Shown here: positions 18,073 through 26,100 of the stretch, in pieces
Layout of the letters: each line of letters opens with the position of its first letter
Position numbering within the stretch: position 1 is the first letter of the stretch
Source: Leptolyngbya sp. PCC 6406
GTDB lineage: Bacteria; Cyanobacteriota; Cyanobacteriia; Phormidesmidales; Phormidesmidaceae
DNA: 64,000 bases
NCBI RefSeq assembly: GCF_000332095.2
Contig: NZ_KI913949.1
Location: forward strand, 3,938,869 to 4,002,868
Direction of reading: 5' to 3'
Program-made: the position numbers and the translations under genes
Notes under the pieces: model-generated
The model's input: only the letters and a program-made list of their open reading frames with translations
The model's database searches: none
What the model was told of the DNA's origin: nothing

Positions 18073-18789
18073 CTAGTCACCTTCCCCGAGGGGCAGTTCT
18101 AAGCAGTAGCCCGCGCCATAGACCGTTTTGATGTACTTAGGATGGCGGGGATCGGGCTCCAACTTCGTCCGTAGATGGCGGACATGGACCCGGATGGTCT
18201 CAATGTCATCATTCGGGTCGTAGCCCCAGACTTCCTTCAAAATTTCGCTGGGGGACACCGTCTGACCATGGCGCTGGAGGAGGCAGTGGAGCAACTCAAA
18301 CTCTAGGTGGGTAAGTTTGACGGTGCCATCAAACCAGATGGCCTCAAAGCGCTCTGGAATCAGGGTTAAAGGCCCATAGTTTAGGATTTCGCTGTGCTTT
18401 GCCGCCTGGGGAATGCGGTCGGTGCGGCGCAATAAGGCCCGTACCCGCGCCAGCATCTCCTCTAACTCAAAGGGCTTGGTGAGGTAATCATCGGCTCCAG
18501 CATTGAACCCATCCACTTTGTCTTGAGTTTGTCCCAAGGCTGTCAGCATCAGCACTGGCACATCGGAGGTCCGGCTATCGCGCCGCAATCGCTGGCAAAC
18601 CGTGAGGCCATCCACCTTAGGCAGCATCAGGTCCAGCATGATCAGGTCCGGCAGCAGTTGCACAGCCAGAGCTTGACCTTTAATGCCATCGCTAGCTTGG
18701 CTCACGTCGTAGCCAGCCATCTCTAGGTTGATAGCTACCAATTCCGAAATGGAAGGATCGTCGTCAATGACCAATATGCGAGGCATCAT
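18073..18789 (-). CDS. rpaA: response regulator RpaA (OmpR type)
   Basis: A 238-residue response regulator. The receiver domain has the acidic pair in [14 protein letters not shown], the phospho-acceptor Asp in [13 protein letters not shown], and the Lys in [14 protein letters not shown] winged-helix DNA-binding domain follows ([34 protein letters not shown]...). The linker [23 protein letters not shown] and the C-terminus [16 protein letters not shown] match RpaA rather than RpaB. RpaA is phosphorylated by SasA and drives circadian and phycobilisome-related transcription. No kinase is adjacent. Confidence 0.88.
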   Translation of the reverse strand: MMPRILVIDDDPSISELVAINLEMAGYDVSQASDGIKGQALAVQLLPDLIMLDLMLPKVDGLTVCQRLRRDSRTSDVPVLMLTALGQTQDKVDGFNAGADDYLTKPFELEEMLARVRALLRRTDRIPQAAKHSEILNYGPLTLIPERFEAIWFDGTVKLTHLEFELLHCLLQRHGQTVSPSEILKEVWGYDPNDDIETIRVHVRHLRTKLEPDPRHPKYIKTVYGAGYCLELPLGEGD

Positions 18790-19145
18790 CCAATCACGCT
18801 TTTTATAAACTACGCCTAAACATAGGCGACCTTAACGATGAGTATGATACGAATCGTGTACAAACTCGAAGATTATTTGCCTAAATTATAAAGATGCACA
18901 CAAATTATCCCCATGGAGCGAGTTCCTCCGATGGGATTTAAGATTTGCTTTACATTTCCCTGCCATTACTTCCACAATTCGTCGGGTACCGCTTGGCAGG
19001 AATGTCTCTACTCCTGATGCGAATACTGGCGCGCCAGTAATTTGCTGGCTGCTAGCCAGACGCCTACGCCTACACGTCGGAACCCCAATAACCAGGCCCG
19101 TTATTTTACTGCCAGCCGCTGGGTAAGCAATGGATTTTAATAAAA
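18790..19145. other. intergenic region upstream of rpaA
   Basis: About 356 bases between rpaA and tRNA-Asn. The rpaA-proximal part is AT-rich and should hold its promoter. A small palindrome ACTGGCGCGCCAGT is present. I see no gene. Confidence 0.5.
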
Positions 19146-19217
19146 CTCCCCAGGTAGGATTCGAACCTACGACCAATCGGTTAACAGCCGACCGCTCTAC
19201 CACTGAGCTACTGAGGA
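19146..19217 (-). tRNA. tRNA-Asn (GTT)
   Basis: Minus-strand cloverleaf. The acceptor TCCTCAG pairs with CTGGGGA (one G-T pair). The D arm is GCTCAGTGGTAGAGC, the anticodon arm GTCGGCTGTTAACCGAT has anticodon GTT, and the T arm is GTAGGTTCGAATCCTAC. The discriminator is G, and the terminal CCA is not encoded. Confidence 0.97.
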
Positions 19218-19325
19218 ACGCAGGATCTATCCTAGCCGCAGAATGGGAGCTTTGACAAGAAATTCTAATGAGTTCTTGGGATGGATGACTCGTGGCAGCG
19301 GGTGTGTCGATATGGACCGAGGGGC

Positions 19326-19871
19326 TTAGGCCCTACCATTTCGCATCTGTCGGAGGCGTTCCTGGGCTTCCGGTGACAGGGAGTTGGCTAAAAACCGCTG
19401 GGGAGATGGGCCTCGGTGGCGCTGGCGTTGATGGTGTTGCCGCTGCTGTTGAAGGAGGGTGGTCATGTCGATCGCCAGTTGGTGGGCAGACATCCATTCT
19501 GCTCCGTAGCCGATGACGGTGAGTCGCTGAGCCCGGTCAGAGGTGGCGACAATACGGCGTTGGTCATGATGGCGGAGGCGGGCACACCAGCACTCGATGT
19601 AGGTATCTGCGGTTTCCCCGAAGGCGGTGTAGTGGATTGACAGGTGGTGGGTAATGGGTTCAATAGCGCGAGGGTTGGGTTGGGCGTAGGCATCAAAAAT
19701 CAGCCTCACCTCGAAGTCTTTGTAGGCGGCGTAGTTGACCAAGGATTCTGCAAGTTGGTGACGAGCAGACTCTAGACCTGACTGATCCCGCACCTGCGTC
19801 AACTGTGGACAAGCCCCGATGATGTTGTAGCCATCGACAAAAAGCAGCGCTACTGGCCCTACGTTAGCCAT
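19326..19871 (-). CDS. NYN domain protein (YacP-like RNase)
   Basis: A 181-residue protein. LLFVDGYNIIGA near the start and VRLIFDAYAQ, HYTAFGETADTYIE and IVATSDRAQR follow the NYN/YacP pattern, where conserved Asp residues form a PIN-like metal-dependent nuclease site. YacP (Rae1) cuts mRNA on ribosomes in Bacillus. The C-terminal Gln/Arg/His-rich tail (QQQRQHHQRQRHRG) may bind nucleic acid. Confidence 0.85.
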   Translation of the reverse strand: MANVGPVALLFVDGYNIIGACPQLTQVRDQSGLESARHQLAESLVNYAAYKDFEVRLIFDAYAQPNPRAIEPITHHLSIHYTAFGETADTYIECWCARLRHHDQRRIVATSDRAQRLTVIGYGAEWMSAHQLAIDMTTLLQQQRQHHQRQRHRGPSPQRFLANSLSPEAQERLRQMRNGRA

Positions 19872-20260
19872 GGGATAAGGAGGGCATATGCCTAATGAGC
19901 AATCTGTTTATTTTTTTAATATAGTCAATCCTGCCGGACCTGTACTCCTTCTCCCGTTGGCTTCGACTCCGCTCAGCCAACGGGAGAAGGGGGGCCGGAA
20001 AGTCTTGTCCGGCTTCCTCCACTCTGCGGGAAGCAAGCTATAGCGGTTCTCACTCGGGTTAAGTACAGGCAAGGGGCTTAAGCCCCTTGTTCCCCGAATT
20101 GCCATCAAGTTGAGCTGTACCTCATCCATTAGGGAACCGCTATAAGTCAATTTTGGGGAGACGGGGACTGTATAACCTAACGGCATTCGAGCAAGGCTTA
20201 AACTGCCCGATAGGGCTTGGGGTGAGGGCCAAGATGGGGGTACACAGTAGGCCCTAGGCC
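19872..20260. other. repeat-filled intergenic region
   Basis: Holds a hairpin CCTTCTCCCGTTGGC / GCCAACGGGAGAAGG (19947-19990) and MITE-like copy A1. I see no gene here. Confidence 0.6.
20039..20144 (+). repeat. MITE-like repeat family A, copy A1
   Basis: 106 bases bounded by TATAGCGGTTC... and ...GGAACCGCTATA. It contains the perfect palindrome AAGGGGCTTAAGCCCCTT. The same family occurs at 22703-22770, 51113-51263 and 54143-54234. Confidence 0.85.
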
Positions 20261-20965
20261 CTAGGACTGGGGATGGATGGATGGGGTCAAGGTGCTTTCT
20301 AGGCGGTGACGGATGGTGGTGGGATCGCCCTGCTCAACCACCCGGCCTTGACGGAGAAGGAAGGCGCGATCGCAGTAGTCTAACTCCATCAAGCGATGGG
20401 TGACCCAGAGCGCAGTCAGGTGGCGATCTTTGACCAATTGCCTCACCTGCTTTACGAGCTCTAACTGGCTATCGGGGTCTAGAAGGGCTGTGGGCTCATC
20501 CAAGAGCAACACATTGCTATGGCGGGCGATCGCACCGGCAATGGCCACCCGTTGTTTTTGCCCCCCACTCAGGGCATAGATGGGCCGCCGCATCAGGTGT
20601 CCCAGGTTCACTGCATGGAGGGCTTCGCCGACGCGCTGACGAATGGTGGCTAGGGGCAGTTTTTCATCCACTAACCCGAAGGCCACATCGGAGCCTACTG
20701 TCGGCATAACCAATTGGTGGTCAGGATTTTGAAACACATACCCCAGGGGTGGGGTGAGGGTAATAGTGCCCGACTGGGCCTGTAATAGGCCCGCCAGAAT
20801 CTTGAGCAGGGTGGATTTACCACTGCCGTTGTCCCCCAGTAGCATACAAAACTCACCGGGGTTGACCTGAAGGGAACAGTTGTCGAGGACAACTGTTCCC
20901 GAGGGCCATTGAAAGGAAACCTGATCAACGCGGATGGCAGGGGTATCGGTCATCAAATCGGTCAT
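20261..20965 (-). CDS. ABC transporter ATPase, energy-coupling-factor/CbiO-like
   Basis: A 234-residue ABC ATPase. Walker A is GDNGSGKST, the Q-loop region is GYVFQNPDHQLVMPTVGSDVAFG (typical of ECF/CbiO ATPases), the signature is LSGGQKQRVAIAGA, and Walker B is VLLLDEPTALLDP with switch His in VTHRL. The start at 20965 begins the family-like region (MTDLMTDTPAIRVDQVSF); upstream in-frame sequence is Pro/Ser-rich and overlaps the next gene. No membrane subunit is encoded nearby, so the substrate is unknown. Confidence 0.85.
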   Translation of the reverse strand: MTDLMTDTPAIRVDQVSFQWPSGTVVLDNCSLQVNPGEFCMLLGDNGSGKSTLLKILAGLLQAQSGTITLTPPLGYVFQNPDHQLVMPTVGSDVAFGLVDEKLPLATIRQRVGEALHAVNLGHLMRRPIYALSGGQKQRVAIAGAIARHSNVLLLDEPTALLDPDSQLELVKQVRQLVKDRHLTALWVTHRLMELDYCDRAFLLRQGRVVEQGDPTTIRHRLESTLTPSIHPQS

Positions 20966-20996
20966 GAAAGAAAATTTAGGGCAGGGCTTCCGAGAC

Positions 20997-21272
20997 CTAC
21001 TGTTCCCCAACCATGGAGAAGAATCCGGGGGGCTTGCCGGAAGCGGAGGTGGTGCCTGACTTTTCGTAAAGCTGGACAGCAGCCACCTCACTACTGAGAA
21101 CACTGAGGTGCTTGTCAGGGACTTGCTCACAGGTCAACTCTAGGAGCGTGGACCCTCCGGATTTGAGTGCTGCCACGATGCGGTCGTATTCAGTCTTAGC
21201 CTCTTCCATGGTCTTTTTTTGGACATTGAGGGGGAGGGGTGACTGTTTTAGGTTGATTTCGAGAGTGTACAT
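20997..21272 (-). CDS. UPF0367 family protein
   Basis: A 91-residue small protein starting MYTLEINLKQSPLPLNVQKKT, the characteristic beginning of the cyanobacterial UPF0367 family. The function is unknown. The in-frame sequence upstream of this ATG is not conserved-looking, so the start at 21272 is preferred. It lies 31 bases before the ABC ATPase gene on the same strand, so an operon is likely. Confidence 0.85.
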   Translation of the reverse strand: MYTLEINLKQSPLPLNVQKKTMEEAKTEYDRIVAALKSGGSTLLELTCEQVPDKHLSVLSSEVAAVQLYEKSGTTSASGKPPGFFSMVGEQ

Positions 21273-21555
21273 ACAGTAGGTCAGTAGGTCATAAGGAGAT
21301 AGATCCACTATGCAGTATCTCAGAGAATCCTGTGTCCTAGAGGAGGGCTGCCAGGTGGACAAAGGTTCACCTGGCATGACTTACGTTCACCGCCAAAATA
21401 TTCCAGCTTCTGCGGTGATTAATGAGATCGTTTATAGTAAAGAATAGTTAAGGGCAACTCATATTCGGCATCCCTGGCTCTTATTTATCCTAGATGGCTA
21501 GATAGTCGATGCGAGTCTTCCCTGCTTTTACTGAATCCATTTGGAGAATTGCGCT

Positions 21556-22614
21556 ATGACCATAGCAATGGGACGCGCACCCGCTCAGAGAGGATGGTTC
21601 GACGTCCTCGATGACTGGCTAAAACGCGACCGATTCGTCTTTATCGGGTGGTCCGGACTCCTGCTATTCCCCTGCGCCTTCATGGCCTTGGGGGGCTGGC
21701 TCACCGGCACCACCTTCGTAACCTCCTGGTACACCCACGGACTTGCCTCTAGCTACCTAGAGGGCTGCAACTTTCTGACCGTTGCCGTTTCTTCCCCCGC
21801 TGACAGCATGGGTCACTCCCTACTGCTGCTGTGGGGACCCGAAGCCCAAGGCGACTTTGTGCGCTGGTGTCAGATTGGTGGTCTGTGGAGTTTCACTGCC
21901 CTCCACGGAGCCTTTGCCCTCATCGGCTTCATGCTGCGCCAGTTTGAAGTAGCCCGACTGGTGGGACTACGCCCCTACAATGCGATCGCGTTTTCCGCGC
22001 CGATTGCCGTGTTCGTCAGCGTATTCCTGATGTACCCGTTGGGCCAGTCCAGTTGGTTCTTTGCCCCCAGCTTTGGGGTAGCGGCCATCTTCCGTTTCAT
22101 TCTGTTCCTGCAAGGTTTCCATAACTGGACCCTGAACCCCTTCCACATGATGGGAGTAGCCGGAGTATTGGGGGGAGCCCTGTTGTGCGCCATCCATGGT
22201 GCCACCGTTGAGAACACCCTGTTCAAAGATGGTGAGAACGCCAACACCTTCCGCGCCTTCGAGCCCACCCAGGCCGAAGAGACCTACTCCATGGTGACCG
22301 CCAACCGCTTTTGGTCCCAGATTTTTGGGATTGCCTTTTCCAACAAGCGTTGGCTGCACTTCTTCATGTTGTTTGTGCCCGTCACTGGGTTGTGGATGAG
22401 TGCAGTAGGGATTGTGGGTCTAGGGTTGAACCTGCGGGCCTATGACTTTGTCTCCCAAGAGATTCGCGCTGCTGAAGACCCTGAGTTCGAGACGTTCTAC
22501 ACCAAGAACATTCTGCTGAACGAGGGCATCCGGGCTTGGATGGCTCCCACCGACCAGCCCCATGAGAAGTTTGTATTCCCCGAAGAGGTTCTACCTCGCG
22601 GTAACGCGCTGTAG
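21556..22614 (+). CDS. psbD: photosystem II D2 protein
   Basis: A 352-residue reaction-centre subunit, the normal D2 length. It begins MTIAMGRAP and includes [108 protein letters not shown] and the end [12 protein letters not shown]. It carries the chlorophyll, pheophytin, quinone and non-heme iron ligands in five membrane helices. GGAG ten bases before the ATG supports the start. No psbC overlaps it and a strong terminator follows, so this is a monocistronic copy, possibly psbD2. Confidence 0.97.
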   Translation: MTIAMGRAPAQRGWFDVLDDWLKRDRFVFIGWSGLLLFPCAFMALGGWLTGTTFVTSWYTHGLASSYLEGCNFLTVAVSSPADSMGHSLLLLWGPEAQGDFVRWCQIGGLWSFTALHGAFALIGFMLRQFEVARLVGLRPYNAIAFSAPIAVFVSVFLMYPLGQSSWFFAPSFGVAAIFRFILFLQGFHNWTLNPFHMMGVAGVLGGALLCAIHGATVENTLFKDGENANTFRAFEPTQAEETYSMVTANRFWSQIFGIAFSNKRWLHFFMLFVPVTGLWMSAVGIVGLGLNLRAYDFVSQEIRAAEDPEFETFYTKNILLNEGIRAWMAPTDQPHEKFVFPEEVLPRGNAL

Positions 22615-22643
22615 ACTGCCCCTGCGGAATTTACATACTTTGA

Positions 22644-22683
22644 AAAATAATGAGGGCCGCCCATGGGCGGCCCTCATTATTTT
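22644..22683 (+). terminator. perfect 40-nt palindrome with T-run after psbD
   Basis: Perfect inverted repeat centred on CATG: AAAATAATGAGGGCCGCC / GGCGGCCCTCATTATTTT, ending in T residues. This is a very strong intrinsic terminator, only about 30 bases after the psbD stop. Confidence 0.9.
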
Positions 22684-22702
22684 GGAGATTATTTTGGAGA
22701 AT

Positions 22703-22770
22703 TATAGCGGTCCTTACTTGGGTTAAGTACAGGCAAGGGGCTTAAGCCCCTTGTTCAGGGAACCGCTATA
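22703..22770 (+). repeat. MITE-like repeat family A, copy A2 (short form)
   Basis: 68 bases bounded by TATAGCGGTCC and GGAACCGCTATA, with the AAGGGGCTTAAGCCCCTT core. It lacks the right internal half present in A1 and A3. Confidence 0.85.
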
Positions 22771-22908
22771 TTTTCGAGAGTCTCAAGGGCCATCTGGGAA
22801 GATACCAAGTTCGGCGTCGAGTATGCGGATTGGGTGGGATAGGGACGGTAAATACAGAGAAGCTCTTCGCCCTAGTATCGCAGGGCGTAAATCAGCCCAC
22901 TATATTCT

Positions 22909-22997
22909 GGTCCCCTCTCCCCGTGGGAGAGGGCTAGGGTGAGGGGCCGAGGTGTACCACGATAGAACGGTTAGGGTATACGCCGCAGAGTACTAGT
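22909..22997. repeat. dispersed palindromic repeat (GGGAGAGGG type), second non-coding copy
   Basis: CCCCTCTCCCCGTGGGAGAGGG followed by CTAGGGTGAGGGGCCGAGGTGTACCACGATAGAACGG and a CGCCGCAGAGTACTAG tail. It shares order and sequence with 17757-17890. With A2 and the psbD terminator it accounts for most of the 500-base gap between psbD and the kinase gene. Confidence 0.65.
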
Positions 22998-23114
22998 CGT
23001 GAAGGTTGAGGACTGTTTCTGTTCGTTATGTCCGTTAGCTGCTTTGCTAATCTGCTTGACTATCGCATCATTATCTCTATATGGCCCATTGGCCTATGGG
23101 CTTGAGCGCTACCT

Positions 23115-26100
23115 ATGTTGACAATCTCAGGGTATGAGGTTTTTACCCTACTGCATGAGGGCAAGGTCTCCCAGATCTATCGAGGTAGGCGTACCTCCGA
23201 TGGTCAGGCGGTGGTGTTCAAAACGCTGCGCGGCGCTATTCCTGACCCTGCCTACCTAGCCCGATATCAGCAGGAGTATGCCATTACCCAATCGCTGAGT
23301 GCCATTGCTGGCGTCATTGATGTCTACGCACTCAAGCGGGTTACCCACCGTCCCGTCATTGTTCTAGAGGATTATGGCGCGCAGACCTTGGGGGAATATC
23401 TGGCGAAGGGGCCGCTGGAACTAGAGCCGTTTTTAGAGATTGCGATCGCGATTACCCAAATCTTAGGCGAGGTCCATAGCGCCCGCATCATCCATAAAGA
23501 CATCAATCCCTCCAATATTTTGGTGCATCCCCTGACGGGGGTCGTAAAGCTGATTGACTTTGGCATCGCCTCCCAACTGTCTCGGGAAACACCCACCATC
23601 AGTGGCACCGGGTCATTTGAGGGCACCCTTGCCTACCTGTCGCCAGAGCAAACGGGGCGAATGAACCGAGCCCTGGATTATCGCAGTGACTTTTATTCGC
23701 TGGGGGCAACATTTTTTCAAATGCTGACGGGGCAACTGCCCTTTCAGTTCGAGGATCCCCTAGAGCTGATTCACGCCCATATTGCCCGCACGCCCCCCAA
23801 CCTCCAATCCCTACGGCCTGAGATCCCTGCACCCCTTGCCGCCATCGTCCACAAGCTGTTGGCCAAAACCGCCGAAGAGCGGTATCAAAGTGCGCGGGGG
23901 TTGGTGGCCGATCTCCAGCGCTGTCGGCAGAAGGGAGCGCCGTCCCTTGACAGAGAGGCCGTTGGGGGAGAGGCCCTTGAGGGAGAGTCCTTTATCCTGG
24001 GCACCCAGGACGTATCCGATCGCTTCCAAATCCCCCAGCGCCTCTACGGACGCGAGGCGGAAGTCGCCCAAATCTTGGCCGCCTTTGCGCGGGTGAGTCC
24101 GCCCCCCACCGAGGCGCATTTCCCGGTGGGCAAACGAGAATTGGTGCTGGTGTCGGGCTATTCCGGCATCGGCAAATCGACTCTGGTGCGGGAGGTATAT
24201 CAACCGATTACGGGACGGCGGGGCTACTTAATTGGGGGTAAATTTGATCCCCTCCAGCGCAACATTCCCTATCTCGCCCTGATTAATGCCTTTGCTGACT
24301 TGGTCGGTCAACTGTTGACGGAATCGGATGCCCAACTGGAGCATTGGCGCTCTCAATTGCACCAAGCCCTGGGCGCAAATCTCCAGGTGATGGCGGTCTT
24401 AGTGCCCCAGTTGACGCTGATTGTGGGCGACCAGCCCGCCCCCACCGCCGTCAGCGGTACCGAAGCCCAAAACCGTTTCAACCTAGCGATTCAAACCTTT
24501 ATTCGGGTCTTTGCCCAGCCCCAGCATCCCCTGGTGATGTTCCTCGATGATCTGCAATGGGCCGATGCGGCTTCCCTAGCCCTGATGCAGCGGTTGTTGA
24601 CCGAGCCCGAGGCAGAGAGTCTACTGCTGATTGGAGCCTATCGCGATAACGAAGTTGACCCGACCCATCCGCTCCAACTCACCCTTGATCGCATCCACGC
24701 CGAGGGGGGCCTATGTTCAACGGTCCACCTCCAGCCCTTGGATCTGGGCAGCATCACTCAATTGGTGGCGGATACCCTCCTCTGTTCCCCTGGGGAAGCC
24801 GCCCCCTTGGCGGAACTGTTGCAGGCCAAGACCGGGGGCAACCCCTTTTTCATGGCGGAGTTTTTGAAAACCCTGTATCGCGATGGCCTGATCACCTTTG
24901 ACCCCCAGCAGGGGCGCTGGCAATGGGAACTCACCGCCATTCAGCAGCGTAATGTTACCGACAATCTAGTGGAGTTGATGGCGGCTCGTTTGCAACAGTT
25001 GCCCCCCGCCAGTCAGCGGGTGCTGCAATATGCCGCCTGCATGGGCAATCCCTTTGACCTGCAAAGCTTGGCAGGGGTGCTGGCGCAAACCCTGGAGGAA
25101 ACGGCGGCCCAGTTGTGGCCGACCCTGGAGGCCGAATTGGTCCTCCCCCTGGGGGACACCTATCGCCTGACCTCCGTCGCAGCCCTGAGCGATCGCCCTC
25201 TGGAATATCGGTTTGCCCACGATCGCATTCAGCAAGCCGCCTATTCCCTCTTGCCCGAGGGCGATCGCGCCGCTGTACACCACTGGGTTGGGCATCACTT
25301 GCTGACCATGGCCAGTCAAGAACAGCACACCACCCGGCTGTTCCCCATCGTCAACCAGCTCAATTTGGGTCTGTCCCAGGTGAGAACTGAGGAGGACCGC
25401 CTGATTTTAGCGGGACTGAATCTGCGGGCGGGGCAACAGGCCAAGGCTGCCGCCGCCTACGATACGGCGCTGAACTATTTGCGTCTGGGGCTAGATCTAG
25501 TTGGGGAAGAAGGTTGGCAGGAGCAGCCCAACTTGATGGCGGATCTCTATCAGGAAACGGCGGAGGTGGCCTGTCTCTGTGGGGAATACGACTTTATGAC
25601 CCGCCTCACCGCGACAGCCCTGGCCCAGGTCCACACCCTCGAACGTCGTACCCAACTCCATGTCATTCAGCTTCAGGCGACGATCTTGCAAAATCAGCCC
25701 CGCTTGGCGGTGGAACAGGCTCTGGGACTGCTGCGCCCCTTGGGGGTGAAATTTCCTCGGCGGCTGCGGCTGCTCTATACCATTCTGGGGCTCATGCGGA
25801 CCCGACTGCGGCTGTCCCGATGGTCAGAGGACGATCTGCGATCGCAGCCTGTGATCACCGATCCCCACCAACAGGCGGTGATGGCGCTACTGGGAAAAAT
25901 TGGCACCCCCGCCTACGTTGCCACCCCCGATCTGTCACCCCTAATCACCTTCAAAATTCTGAAATTATCCCTGCGCTATGGCTACACCGTACCGACGGCG
26001 ATAGGCTTTGCCTCCTATGGCCTAGTGATGGCGGGAATCATGGGGGATATCGAAGCGGGCTACCGCTACGGCCAAATTGGGTTGGCGGTGGCCGATCGGT

